From: Balanoglossus misakiensis
Taxonomy: Eukaryota > Hemichordata
Assembly: GCA_040954595.2 (NCBI GenBank)
Contig: CM082593.2
Span: forward strand, 7,564,001-7,628,000
Length of the DNA stretch: 64,000 bases
Direction: 5' to 3'
Positions 36,376 to 50,527 of this stretch are shown here, piece after piece (the stretch's first letter is position 1; every line of letters starts with the position of its first letter). The notes under the pieces are model-generated. The model searched no databases. It saw only the letters and a program-made list of their open reading frames with translations, and was not told the DNA's origin. A program made the translations under genes and the position numbers.

Positions 36376-38935
36376 ACTTGTCAAGAGCACCTTTTGTTAC
36401 CTATGCATTTTCATGCTTTGATTATTAATACTGAAACATAATTTTGAAGAAAAAATATCAAACAAAATATAATATAAACGTATTGCATTTAATTCAATTT
36501 TAATATTTATAAGATAGACCCTAATTTTATTGAAATGGCGAAGATCTTAGTTTACCGGAAGCAAAGTATTTTTCCTTCAGTATTTCGCACTTTTAACGGG
36601 GGGGGGGGGGGTATGCATCATCGGGGTGGAACGATGAACACGCGCAATTCAATTAATATATGGGAAAAAATCAGTGACTCACCCGATTACCCGGTTTGGT
36701 ATCTCTGTAAGGTGTAGTGGTGAAGGTGATGTATTCCTGGACAATGTCAAACACACATAAATCGTTCACATTCCGTCGGGTATCCACTATTCCCTGTCCT
36801 AAATTATCCGTATCCATGGCCACACTGGTAGACACGCTAATGGTCACTAGAGCGCGCTGTAGAGCTGACTTCAGAAACTCGTCACTTACTTACCGTTGTT
36901 TTTCGGATGTACAGAAGACGCATGACCGTGCTTTTCCTCTTCCATTGTCTTTCCACAGCAAAGATATGTTATCACACTGCGCGCAGGCACATGAAGTTTT
37001 CCATCCTATCCTAATACTGCACTTTATGTTCGGTTTTGTCAAAATTCACGGGAAAATATCGCTCAACATCAGTCCTCCTGATCCGCGCAAATAATATCCG
37101 ACTCCGAGTGGGCTGAACTCGATTCACTTCACTGCAATATCCACGTGGCAGATTACGTAATCACGGTGAAATATGTCTGCAATTAGTCAGCTGTTATCAG
37201 CCAATCAAAAACGAGCTACTAATAAGTGAAGGCTATGGTCAGCCAATCAGGAAAAACAGTCTATTCTCATGATCTCGTCGCCAACTGTCAAATTATTTGA
37301 CCAATCGATAAACTTGAATGGTTCCTTCTGCACAGAAGTTGAGTTCAACTTGAATAATTTGCCAACACATTTCCCCATATAACCAAATTATCATATCGAA
37401 TAATTATAATATTCCAACGAACCGTAACATCTATTTTGAAAGTGTATTAGGATTAACAAAATTGGTCACTTGGGGCGCTCTCATCACAAATCTAATGGTC
37501 GGCGAGAGCTCGGATAATCGGGTAGAACAGCGCCTCCTAGCGACAAAAATGTAAAACTACTCACGCAAGTATAGTACCAATCCTCTTCACGTCACTTTTC
37601 AGGAGGGGGGGGGGGGGGGAGTGCGCTCGCTTCCCGTCTACTGTCACGATGAGAAGTCATATAGAGGGGAGATTACCGCCAACCGGAGGGGAAAAAGTTG
37701 AAGGCCATCTGAAATTTCTTGCCTACACATTTTTCCCCAACACCCACCAGCTTTACTACGAGGAATCCCTTCATGTTTATTTCATATCAAGATATCCAGA
37801 AAAATAAAACAAATTCCCCAGAACACTATGTATATACATAATCGCACACCCACCCAAACACCCACACAAAGTAATCACCACAAAATGTCGCTTTCATGTT
37901 AACTTCTCTTTAATATTTCATACTTCCTTCTTATATCATGTATCCATCAACAAGAACAGAAAAATATGTTGAAATGTGTATAAACCAGTTTTTACTAAAA
38001 TCAACGAAAGCTAGTCACAAACGACAGTACATTATTAATAAATTACTGTCTGCAATGGTTTGGAGCGTTTATTGCCAGTTTACAAAACTCTTAGCTCCAC
38101 AAATCCACACATTTCTTACAACCAGGCATTCTTAAATACTTTTCAAGAGAAGAAAATATTTCTATGCCCTTTAGAAAAAGAAAGGTGGACCAATTGCTAA
38201 GATTGTCACCGGCCTTCCCTGACCTTGGCAAAACACTGGATTATTTTTTTTGTTCATTTCAAGTAAATGTCATAACATGGAAATAAATCCACTGAATGTG
38301 CAGAAAGTTGGTTGAATCTTGGTTAAAACCAAACCTATCTGCCAGTAAGTTGCATATCTGGTATGCCTTTTCATGTAGTGCTTCACAGAAGAATGTACAC
38401 GACTGATGAAAAAAATGGCCATGGAGCATGTCCAAACAGATCTTGTGGGTTTTCTCGGATGAGAAACCCTCAAAGTTCTGTACGTCATGTCTGTAAATAG
38501 ATCAGAAGTTCTAATAGAGCCGTCGTGGTGGAATTTTCCCCAAGCTCTTTCCTGTTTTTTTTCAAATCGTGATATTTAATTTTGCATCAGTGTGCTTGAC
38601 TGACAAGTCTCAAGCACAACACTACATGTTCTGAAGCGCCAATGACATTGGACAACTGAACTGGTGCAGTCGTGATTGAGTTTTGGGAAAAAGTCTTCCA
38701 GTTGTTCTTACGAAAGAAATTACACCACGCCAATATCCATAGCAACTATAAAGAATTGAATAAATGTAAATGTAAATGATTCATCACCAATATCAGATAC
38801 AGCAAATATCTTTGGCACTTCTCCAGAATTAACTTGACTACATTAAAAAAAAGTGGGAATTTCAGACTGTGAGAATCAAATGACTACCGTCTATTCTTGA
38901 AAAGCAATGGGGGAATTTTAAAATGTACTGTAAAA

Positions 38936-39020
38936 CTTGTCTATAATGGAAATTTCAGAGACTATGGAAATTGAGAGGTGGTAAGTCAGGACATTTCCAT
39001 TCTAGACAGGCTTCACTGTA
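38936..39020. repeat. 85-bp inverted-repeat element
   Basis: TACTGTAAAACTTGTCTATA at the left and the inverse of TACAGTGAAGCCTGTCTAGA at the right. The termini resemble family A (TACTGTAAAAC) but the interior differs. Confidence 0.75.
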
Positions 39021-40969
39021 TATCTCTCTCTCTTTCTAATGTCAAATTAACATAATGCAAAAATTGTGCAACTCAAGTTGAGCAACGATGATGCATTAGT
39101 ACACAAGAACTTTAAAAAAATAATGGAGTTGATTTGAAACACAGAAAATGCTGTTATGCCTGTTTTTGTACACAAGTGCTCAGAGACAAGCAACATCTTA
39201 AAAGTGAAGTTTGGACAACAGGTTTTGTGTACTCTTAATAATTATCTAAACCGATTACTCAGACTGTAAAAAGAAAAAGGGAAATTCATAACTTGACATC
39301 TTTGGATTGGATTATGTGAGGCAGTAAAAAATCTCTTTGTACAGCGTCAGCGCATATTGAAATTAAATTTCATTCAGGCTTATTTCAACATGAAACATCA
39401 AATTATACTTAAACTGAATCTTTGGTTTAGACATCTGCTGATAATTACTGAAACAAGAGTTTTACAAACATACTTGCGTAAGTACAATTATTGGACCATT
39501 GCTGGCAGTTTTACCACAAACCCCAGACAGAAAATTGCAATTTAATATTCCCTTTAAAAATAGCACCACCACTGCGTTGAACAGCAGGGCTTATTCACTG
39601 GCCCTTATCCTGGCATCTTTCATCTGAAACACTAAAATAGTCAAAAACACTCAGCTAAGCTTGTTTATTAATGTCAAAAAGTGGTACGGTAGCCTTACTT
39701 GTTCATACTGCCAGTTTTAAGTCTGAACTTTTTTTGACAAGAATGAAGGGAAACTTATCGGTGGAAAAAAAGCCACATACGCCTAAGGATCATTAAATCA
39801 TGATGTAAGCTTGCAGACAGTGCAATTAATGCCTCATTAGAGAAACAATTAATTATGCATGCACAAACTTGACCTGCCAGTACAATCCATGGTTTAAATA
39901 CAATAGGAATGGATTCCAGCAATTTGCAGATAGTCTTGGCATTGCCATGTGGGTTTTGTCTTTTGGTCACCATGGTGACATGGAAATAGTGATGAGACCT
40001 ACTGACCATTTACAATAATGCACGTAGCCCAGAGATTTCAGACTGTCATTCTGACACAAAGATGTATACATTTAAACACGCCATAGTCGCCCTCCACAGA
40101 CCGACAATGAACATGCTGAACACATTTGTGAAAAATAACTAAAACGCAATAAAGAAAGCGTTATCTTGGACATTTCAATAAAGATATCAGACTATGAATT
40201 TTCAAAATTTGACTTTTAAAATGAAGCACTATAGAGTTGTGTCAAATGGGTAATGTGTTCCTGATTAAACTTACTAAGTACTTAGAATGGATAGTTTTTA
40301 ATGAAGATGTGTTTCTAGTAAACAAACTGCAACATATGTTATTTATCCCAGGACTATGAGCTTTAGACCTTCAGAATGATGGCCAGACAATCATACGATA
40401 GTCACGGGATTGATATCATAGTCATGGGACCATCATTCTCTCAAATCAATATCTAATCTGATACAGTGTATCACTACGTACTTAGAGAAACAGAAATGTT
40501 GCCCAGCAACCAGCCAAATTTAGAACTGCAACTACAGGAATGCTATACCCAAACAATTGTATCTTTCTTTAGAACTAACAATTTCTGAACTTTTACCTAA
40601 TTTATACTGACCGATTTAAATTCTTAATGTATCAACTTACAGACAGGATCAACCTTTATGTTACTTTTTGAAGTATCAAACAACACATATTTGTTTCCAG
40701 CACAAAAATTCGGTGGTTTGATTAAACTGTGAGAAATTAAAGAATCGCGGAAAATGAATATGCACTTGAGACATTGCGATACATGAGACGCGATTATGTC
40801 TAAAGTTGTCCAAGTGTGAAACGTGTTGGCAGGAACACTTTGGGTTTGGTGGAAATGTCTTTCAAAAACCTGGACATCCACATAGAAACTGGCAACTCAA
40901 TATTGGAAAGGTTTCTTTCTGGTACATATGCAACAGACTAGGTCCTTTTTGTAAAATCCCTCCCACGTC

Positions 40970-41062
40970 TAACCCTTTCACCCCCAGTTCTCTCTGTAGA
41001 GGTCCAACCTAACTATAGAAAACAATGGGTTTGGACTGAACCATCGTGGTGAAAGGGATAAA
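40970..41062. repeat. 90-bp inverted-repeat element, family C copy 3
   Basis: TAACCCTTTCACCCCCAGTT at the left and GGTGAAAGGGATAAA at the right. The interior matches the copies at 14385 and 17131. Confidence 0.88.
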
Positions 41063-41816
41063 CCCCACATAGAGGGGTCAAATTGGAGTCTGTGGTCCAG
41101 AAAGACTGGATAGATCAGCTGACTGGCCTAATGACCTGATTTAAGTTCACAAAACACATCTGGGGACCAGATATCATTTACTGTGTGTTTTTAGAGAACA
41201 ATTGCCAGTTCACAGTGGAGAGATCTTAATCATATGTCCCTAAACATGCTATTTCTTAAACCTGACCCAGTATCTTTAGTATCAGCCATAAATCAGATCG
41301 TAGTCCAGGGTCACTAAAACCATAGCGGTGTTCCACTAACCAAAGTAACTATAACCAACTGGCAACGACATAATTGCAAATTATGGTATTCAGGATAGGT
41401 TAATGATTTTTTTTTGCACACAGACAAAAAAAAACACTCTCATAAAAACAGAACTTGGGGAATATATGAAAAAAGTCTGTGTTATTTTCTTTAAATGACC
41501 ATTTAGTCTGCTGGCAGTTTTTCTGCAAACTCTCATGATGTGAAACACAACATAAATTCAATATGGCCAACATAGAAAAAACAGCAAAAGCTTATTAATT
41601 GAATGCAGCACTTGGATTTCAGTAGTTCAAAATGAAGTTGTAACCATGGCAATCAGCCTCAGAGATGTTTTCCCATAATACTGACAAAATAAAGTACATA
41701 AATATACAAAAATATATTTTTTATGGTTTTAAGATATTTAACAGTCAACGTTTCTCGTGGTGACGAGACGATCGTCGTGGCATTGCACTGATGTAAACAT
41801 TTTTTTCTAGATATTC

Positions 41817-44800
41817 TCATTCTTCTCCACTCAGCATATGGGATCTGTAGAGCTTGTTTTTGACCAACTGGAACCCCGGGCTCACCCGGATAGTGTCATG
41901 CGCCGCAAAGTTCAGACAGGAGGGAAACGAGAAACTGAAAAACGACGTGTTCACCCGCGACAACACGAGGTGCACCTCAAACGTGGCCACCGTCGAGGGG
42001 TCCATGACAACCTTGCCCAGCTTCCGGGTGACGCCGCCGTCCTCCAACGTGATGAAGATGACGCAGCCGCGGATCCCACAGGGCTCCGAGTGCGACATGC
42101 GCAGAACGTCCTGAGCGATCCTCAGCGTCAGATCGTACGGGATCTGAACCGGGCAGTCCATGCGTCGCTTGGCGTTCAGGAGAGCGTCGAATATTCGCTT
42201 GGACGTCGAGTCACACGTCTCCCTCTCTTCGTTATCTTCAAACGCACCGTAACTATTCTTATCCTCTGTAAAAGAAACACAAGATCTTTATGGTAATATA
42301 CATTTGACTATTGACAGTTTTTATTTCTCCTTAATAAGACGTTTGATGGTTCTGTGCTTGAAAGTGCAATGATAAGTAGAGAAACTAGAAGCAATCTCAA
42401 GGACAATAATCTGATGACTAGTATACTGTAAAACGGATTATTTTCACAACAGTAAATTTTCGCAATATCGAAACAAAGAGGCAACTGTTATGCGAGGATT
42501 AATTTTCGCGTTCTCATATATCACTAACTGCATCGTGATCTCTGAAAAACATTTTACGCCACTTTTATTTTCACATTTTTGGGGGCTCTTGCGTATTTCA
42601 CGGAAATTTACTGCTCGCGTTAATAACCCGTTTTACAGTATATATATATATAACACTAAAACAATGGAAGAAACAAACACGTACACAGCTTGACAAAGCC
42701 TCATTCATCCCACAGGCAATGAGCCTATTCCCCCATTCAACCGCCTGAATTTCTCTGTGGGCTTTTCTATGGGAGACAAGTAATCTTTATAATTTGAAGT
42801 TCATGGCTGTACGGTGAAGAGTTCAATGGCGAGCATGTGACAGGGTCAATGCTATTCTGGGTGGTGTCACATGTTCAACAGTAAATCCCTTGTGTAGTTT
42901 CAGTTCAGAGGCAAATGGATCTCACATGATCATGGCTACAGAGTATTGCATAATTTCCTCTAGTTGGTTGGGTACAAATAATTTAAAATATCAAAAATAA
43001 CAGAATCGTTCAATTATCAAATTCATATGTAACCTGTACAGTTTTTACATTCAATAGTACAGTCGGCATGGACAAATTCTCTTTTCAAACTCATTAAATG
43101 TGGGAACCACAATATTGAAAAAGTTTTAAAAAAAACATGTCAGTATAATATGTCACTATACTCATGTTATTTAGCGACTTTCCACATCTGGCAAATGATC
43201 AAGGTGTTTACTTGTAAATCTGCACTAAGGTAGCCTTGAAAAAAAAAACGACCCCAGCTTGTTTGTGCGACGTGTTACCAACTGTTGGAGTGGGTCTTTG
43301 TGTGGGCTAATTTACACTCGGCTGACTGAATGAGTCGAGCCGTCGCTATTGTATGCAAATGACCACCAGTCAGGTCTGGGATCGACGACACCTATTCACA
43401 GTCTGACGACCGTTCAGTGGAACAACGGAAATTCCCCGCACACACAGAGGATGTCCTGTGCAATTCTTCTCGTATTTGTCTGGGGGCTGTGCAGCAAACC
43501 AAGATTTTTCGGAGACATTTTGGCGTTACCTGCGAAATCGCCAACTTTGTTGTTCAGACTGTAGTCTGCGATAGATACATACACGATATATGTTCTAATC
43601 ATGTCGATTACAGATACTGATAACCCTATTTACACTTTTATTTCTGGAAAAATTTAGCTGGTTACTGTCGCGGTTTGAAGCGTGCAGTATCAAACTCTAA
43701 CCGGAGTGCATCCTGCATCTCTATCCGTTCATTTATTCCCGGTCAAAATAAAATTATCTGGCACTATCACCCTTGCACCGACAGTTTTTGCGAGCAGGGC
43801 CAAGCATGATTTCGCAACCCCCCTGATCATGAATGCACCCACGCGTTAGAAATGGACATTAGAGAGGTTTAGTTACACGTAAATACGTTCGATCAGTACG
43901 CGTAGCGTCATTGTCACGTGATAAGCAGAGGTCGCGTACGCGTAGAACAGACGTTCGGAACGGCAAGCGACGCTTCTACGCGTAATCATGATTACGTGTA
44001 ACATTTTTTCGGAATTTCTCGATATTCTCTCTTTAATTTGAGCGATTGAATTCTGCAGTGCAATTGTGATGTAGCCAGCATCCATGTTATCTAAAAAAAA
44101 TCTGCCATATGTGCTAAAACCGGCGCTATTTGGTGTTTTCAAAACATAAACACAAAAATGTATTCCCAAACTACGTTTTCAGTGGACGCCTCGACAAAGA
44201 CATCGAAAAACTTCACTAAACTATATTTCCACTGCAGTCAAGAAACTTATTGCAAGGGTGGTGATCTTAGAGAATATTCATCACACACAAAATTTATTGA
44301 AGTGATAAATATTTGAATTTTCTATTGTTTTTAAATATTTTTGTTATTCAAAACCACGGTTAGTGTCAAAACGGACAACTAAACCGCAAAATTCACGCGT
44401 CGCTACGCATACGCGAACGCCACTGCCTGCCGTCAGACGTACGCGTATTTACGTGTAACTAAACCTCTCTATTGTCGTTGGCGAGTCATCCCCCTCACGC
44501 CTACTCTGACGACATCCACGCCATTTCATCATCGCGACGTCCACGAGGAAATAGTAGTACTTTCCCTGCCAGAACTACGTGCTAGCGCAGAACAACGCGA
44601 AACTCGGGCGACTGCAAAAAAATATCTTATTTTCCCTCTCGCATTTATAATTTGTTGACGCAGCGCGGGTTCAATCAGCGGTGACTGGCGGTCAACATAA
44701 ATCGGTCAGCGGCCCGCTTGCGTCGCGTACCCGGAGAAGTGTCGACATATCCGGGCGAGGGCAAGCCTTCCCTTCTCAAAATGATTTAGTCATAAATATG

Positions 44801-45117
44801 CAGCGTTTAAGGTATACATTTTAAAATGCCGACTTTGAACTGCAGGCGATAAACACCGTTTGGCAAGTGCGAAATGATGTGTTACACGGAAATTAAAATG
44901 TGCACGTACCTGATTCTGGCTTATAGGAACTGTTGTTCAAGTCCGTTTCTTTAAACGAGGCAGTTTCGATTACTGAACCTGGAGATATCGTTGCCTTTGG
45001 ACCGAGTACTATTTCAGCAATCTTTTCGAACAGTCTCTGTAGTGAGAATGACATGCCCACTGATTCGTCTTCGCGGATGTCACTGCCGAACATAGCCATT
45101 TTGCTCTGCGCTGTCAT
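41817..45117 (-). CDS. DDIT4: DDIT4/REDD1 stress-induced mTORC1 inhibitor (2 exons, 218 aa)
   Basis: REDD1 family proteins (vertebrate DDIT4 and DDIT4L, fly Scylla and Charybdis) repress mTORC1 through TSC1/TSC2 under hypoxia and other stress. Coding exons are 45117-44910 and 42265-41817, phase 1 join, giving 657 nt. An in-frame TGA lies two codons before the ATG (TGA ACA ATG). The C-terminal half matches the family core in order: LRIAQDVLRMSHSEPCGIRG, the central beta strands with DPSTVATFEVHLVL, a short hydrophobic FF/F segment, and GFQLVKNKLYRSHML near the end, as in human GFRVIKKKLYSS. Residues 1-70 are poorly conserved, as is normal. The length is close to human (232 aa). Whether it is pro-orthologous to both vertebrate copies is inference. 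Confidence 0.93.
42424..42640. repeat. inverted-repeat element, family A copy 2
   Basis: TACTGTAAAACGGATTATTT at the left and AATAACCCGTTTTACAGTA at the right, 217 bp, in the single coding intron of DDIT4. It is followed by a short TA run. Confidence 0.92.
43862..44469. mobile_element. 608-bp non-autonomous DNA transposon flanked by TA
   Basis: Perfect 26-bp terminal inverted repeats beginning GAGAGGTTTAGTTACACGTA, flanked on both sides by TA (43860-43861, 44470-44471). This is the target duplication expected of Tc1/mariner-type elements. Near both ends are CG-rich ACGCGT/TACGCG motifs. No transposase ORF. It is in the DDIT4 intron. Confidence 0.85.
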
Positions 45118-46615
45118 TGTTCAGGAGAATCCGGTCAGCACGGCAAGCACTGTTTAGCAGATCAGCTGTTTTCGACGACGACACACTCGCTCGACTTTTC
45201 TGCAGAATTTCAGCACTTGTGGCTTTCCGAGGCGGAAAATTCCTCCCCGCTTGGCTTACAAACCGATATGTTAACGAGACAACAACTTAAACGTGAAGAT
45301 GTGCAGAGTTTCTGCAAGAACTTGCAGAAAAACCACGCAAGCCAGACGCTTCGATCAGCTGTTCGGTCGGCACGCTGATGAATAAGGCACAGTTCGCTCT
45401 ACAGCAGCGGCGATTATTTCAGTCCTCATTTGCATAACAATTCAGCGACGGGTATTTTTGGAAACATTAGCATAAAACGCACCATATATGGAACCGAGTA
45501 ATGAAAGCTAATTTGATTCTGACGATCCTGATTGGCCAACTCCGGAGGTGTGTCAGATTATGTCATGCTGAATCGTCACTCGATGGAGGCAGGGCCCGGG
45601 CTAGGCTGCGGTCGATGTCCCCCGCGTAGCGCTATTGTTAGGGGCCAGGCCTAGGTCACAGGTCGACCAGACAAACAAGTTGAGTACTCGAGTACTGAGT
45701 AAATAAGCTTTGCAAGATGGAAAAAACAACCCAACTACAGTCGATTCATTCATTCAGTAAAAATATTTTGAAAGCTTATATTTCAACGGGAAACACACCA
45801 TCCTGTTGATCGACTAACGCCTAATTAGCGTGTAGGCCAATATATGAAAAACATATTTTTTATAATCAACGACAAGCTTCCTTGTATCTATGTGGTTTCA
45901 TATCTCGCTTGCTCGAGATGACAAATAAATTTTAAGTGTTCACCTTTCTCGGACAAGTTTACTGGTAATCTCGGACAAAAACAGTTGTCTGAGAACTTGA
46001 TCATGATCGATTTGAAAATTCATGTGTGTTTTTTTTTCTAGGGAAGCTCTCTCGCCTTCCTTTCAGCAAGTTCGCGAAATTTAAAGAATAAAACACAGTC
46101 AGGGAACTAAGTTTTGTATTTTTGACTAAAATTACATTTCTGGTTGCAGCGGTTTATTGAATCAAATCACGTCTGGGAACGTGGATGTCATTGGTCGACG
46201 GGTTAAAAAATTGCCAATTAGGGCCTACTGATTATTTTTTGTCCGTCTCCCTCATTGCAGACTTTTACAGTTTTGTTGCTCTTTCGCCTTGCCTTTCAGC
46301 AAGTTCGCGAAATTTAAAGAATAAATATTTACGAAATGAACCCACCCATAAGTGACGAAATGCCGCGCCCCACATCCCCAAGTGACGATTTCGACCTCGC
46401 TGAACACCGTGACCAAAATGATGGCCACTGAGAAGGGATGATGGGCACAATAAAGAAACTCTTAAATTTTTATTGCATTTGTAGTTGTACTTGGCAAAAT
46501 GTGCTTTCGCTCTTCTCAGAACGTTGTGTTCAGCACGGACTCCAACTTGAAGAGGAATCAACGCGTGCGTCATATTTCTGAGACAGGTGCGCGCCGGACC
46601 GGGTTGTCTAGGGAC
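45118..46615. other. DDIT4 upstream region
   Basis: Must contain the DDIT4 promoter on the minus strand, but no clear TATA box was seen. A 45-bp direct repeat (CAGCAAGTTCGCGAAATTTA core) occurs at about 46048-46092 and 46278-46326. No gene is recognised. Confidence 0.5.
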
Positions 46616-46631
46616 CCAACCCATTTCCTTT

Positions 46632-46763
46632 CATCCATCCATCCATCCATCCATCCACAAACCCACCAACCCATTCATTCATTCATTCATTCATTCATTC
46701 ATTCATTCATTCATTCATTCATTCATTCATTCATTCATTCATTCATTCATTCATTCATTCATT
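46632..46763. repeat. (CATC)n-(ATTC)n microsatellite
   Basis: CATC units, a CCAC patch, then about 90 bp of ATTC units. Confidence 0.97.
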
Positions 46764-48384
46764 GTAAGCAGTAAAATATGACACCTGCAAAGTCGCCCAC
46801 TTTTGGCATTAATTTGTTACTTTCTTATAAATCAGTGACGGAACTTATACTTATTTGCTATTTTCACGTACATCACACAAGGACGGTGAGTCGTCGCAAC
46901 CTGTCATTAGGCATATATTTATGCAGAACAGCACAAAGAATTTATAAAACATAACCCGCAGAATAATGTTCCCTCTTAAATTTCATATTTCGTTGTTTTG
47001 TTGCCTTATGGGAGAATGGGAACCCTGGAGGTAGATCGGCCCGAGTCCAGACCTCAGCGGCGATATCTGGTTCGCCGAGTTCACCGAACCAGACGCGAAA
47101 CATGTTTTTCAGTCTGGGACTGTTCGCGTCACACTCCGGTACTCATGGCAGAACGCACGTCACCTAGTGGGCTCTCGTCAGAATACAATGTATACCAGTG
47201 AGTGCGTAGTAAACAACACGTGTAACTGACCTAAATGCATGCAGTATGAACTTTCAAGGTCAGAGACTGATCGAAGAATCGGGGTCCTCGGAAAAGAAGC
47301 CCTCCGCTGAAACTATGAATCGTCGAATGCCTTTGAAAATTAATAAAAAGATCAAAACAACATCTGATCATTCTCCAGAAAACAGTTTAGATGACGTGTT
47401 TGTACGTTTCATTACGCGAGACAGCGTGTTTACTGACCCACGGCAGCGTACTAGTATTAAGGGCCACCCGCCACTAGGTTAGCGACCGATCATTCTAGAA
47501 CAAATGGCATAATTCCAGCGACTGGCGACCTCAGTGACAGTAAAAATTGATTTATCTGTTGAATCTATTTACTAAATCGTGGCCTAAATGTAACCGTGAG
47601 TGGAATGACCGTCATGTTTAACTGCTCTGTTTTTTGTCCACTCAGCAATTTCCTTCACGTACGTGTTTGTTCTGTAGAGCAGGAGGACGTCGAAAACAAT
47701 TCAGTCTCTATACGTTCTATGTGTCTTGGGAGAGGAAAGGTGTTGCAAGTTGGTGCATGGTCGGTGCATCACGTTTAGAGCGTGCGTGTCCCGGTGCGCG
47801 TGCAGGTAGCACTACCGTATTTTGCACACGCCATCAATAAGTTGGAGATACATGTATTGTTTTTGCAACACAGTTCAGTTGCCAGGGGAACAATTTTATT
47901 AAAAAAATGTCGTTCATATTATAGGTCAGCGTGTATTTCCATAGGCGAAAAGGAAGAAAATTGTGGCGAAACTTCCAACCGCTGCGGACCTGGTCACTTT
48001 TACTGATGATAGCTATTTCTGGAAATCTACACCAGCAAACACGTGGCCCACTGGGTCGCTCTGGAGGTGTGTTTCGCCCGCGCCCTTGTTTGCCATGGAA
48101 ACAATGCAAACTTTAAAGGGCATGGTCATGTTGGCCCAACAGAGACTGGTGGTGAAGGTCAGGGGCAGAATTCCTCGCAACAATGCAAAATATTTTTTAC
48201 AGATTCAAAGCTAATACCCTGGGACTTTGATTTGGAAAAAAACACCCATCGGAGTTTTAATCTTACAAAAAGACCACTGAACAGAAGAACAAATTAACAG
48301 TTTGAAACTCCATCCTCGATGTAATCATCATGTCATCGTCCAGTTTTCCAAGAAGGTATCATTGCTAGTGCTCAGTTTATTTTT

Positions 48385-48523
48385 GAATGAATGAATGAAT
48401 GAATGAACGAATGAATGAATGAATGAATGAACGAACGAATGAATGAATGAATGAATGAATGAATGAATGAATGAATGAATGAATGAATGAATGAATGAAT
48501 GAATGAATGAATGAATGAATGAA
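48385..48523. repeat. (GAAT)n microsatellite
   Basis: About 140 bp of GAAT with a few GAAC units. Confidence 0.97.
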
Positions 48524-49006
48524 CAGCCGCATCTTTACTTGGCGTATATTCTAGAATCCAGATCTCTACTCGCGTTTTTTTTTCGCTTTGCTCTCTCGAA
48601 AAAAACCCACCAGATTGGATTCTGGACTACCTAGCCATACCTCGAAAAATAATTGTTTGCTGCCGTGGCTTGGCAATAACACCAGAGTCACGGGGTTTGG
48701 CTATCCCATTATCTCTAGTCTGCCTTCACCTTGGCTGTGAATAACAAGCAAATCTGACAATACCCGGTCAATCGGTTCATGTCGAGTCGAATTTTCTTAT
48801 CAATGAACGGTATGTTGATTCTTCAGACGGTATTTAGTCACGGTGAAGGGATAGTTGTTGGTCAAGGTAAACGACACCCTCGCGACGGCTGTACAAAAAT
48901 AACGTTACGAAGTTATTTTTCTTTCATTTTGCTACGCCCAGGCAGCCACCATCTCCATGCAACGAAAAATCTTTCATTATGCGTGCGGCATTAGGGCGCA
49001 CGTGTG

Positions 49007-49264
<258 letters not shown>

Positions 49265-50527
49265 CACTATACGGGTGGTAAATTCTAGCTTGGTAACTTC
49301 TGGTTCAGCTAATAATGTGTGACTTTACATTTCACAACTCCTATGATACTACAATGTATGTATAGCTTGCGTCTTTATATAAAGACGACGAACTGATGGT
49401 TTAATTTTATACAATTCTTCTGGTACATGCGTGAGACAATGGTTAAATTTAAACCTGCTCTAAAACAATGTAACAATAGGAATAGACTGAACGCACTGTG
49501 GCGTGATCGTGGACCACGTGTTATACTGATCATGACTACAGTGAAAGAATTACTTCCTTGTAACAGTCGCACGATGATCGAACTGTGGATAACCCCTTCC
49601 CAAATTTCGTTAACTGCTAACTGCGCAGGCTTGAACTCAGTTCCATGACTGCTAACGAATTCCCTCACAATACCTTATTGTTTGAAACCCACTCAGATCT
49701 GGCCTGATTTCCCACACGTTTTGCTTTTCCCGTTAAACATATGGTTCTAAGAGTCTTTATTGTCGGTGATAGGCCACTGGAAATGTTGGGTTAATCAGAA
49801 CTGCACGCGCATAAGTTTCTGCGAATGGACCATTCATGTCTGCAGGGGCGGGTGAGGTCACACTGCAGGTGTCTGATCCCCGCCCCCTATAGCCCGTTCT
49901 CTTCTTTGTCTAGACCGGTCACCCCTGCCCGTCGCTCAAAGTCCATCGCTGAGTCAGCGAACCCGGTATACGTGCTCGACCGGGCGAACAACTGTCTGTA
50001 CACAGGGTAGCCACCGAACCAAGTCCAAATCATCTTCCGTTCTATTGTATCCCGGGACAGTAGAAGCTAGAGGCTATTGTTTTGCATGCGATGTTACGAC
50101 AAGGCACGATATTACTAGCCATAAACGGTGCTGGCCTCGGTTCAAATGGGCGAATCAGGGTTTTTCTTAGAAAACATCTTCGAGTACAGTCAATTGCAAA
50201 TCGGTCAAGCAACTTTCTTAAACGTAACATGCCTTTTAGTAGCCAGGTGACCTTTATAGACAGGCCAGTAAAGATGTACATGAAAATTGCGCAGGGACTG
50301 GCCAAGTTTCTACAGTGACTTTATTGTCTGAATTAGCCATAAAAACAAATTTGAGTGTACATTGGTAAGGGTAACAGTTTGAGAAAATGTCGACCGAAAA
50401 ATACCCTTTTTCTTTGAATTCCGTTCTCCCTTTCTCCCTACTTGACTGTTTCTGAGATCCATAGAGGTTATTTTTGAAGATGCTGAGAGTTTTAAAGACA
50501 CGTTTGAAATATTGTAAGTGGCGCTCA

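Larger units (their letters stand above)
36376..41816. other. convergent intergenic region and probable DDIT4 3' untranslated region
   Basis: No recognisable gene. The nearest AATAAA on the minus strand downstream of the DDIT4 stop is at 39669-39664, which would give a 3' untranslated region of about 2.1 kb. Poly-G runs are at about 36599 and 37603. Two short inverted-repeat elements are listed separately. Confidence 0.5.

Noticed and set aside
45118-45400. Hypoxia-response cores (RCGTG) upstream of DDIT4
   Set aside because: One ACGTG at about 45291 is expected by chance, and no paired element or TATA box supports a promoter call.
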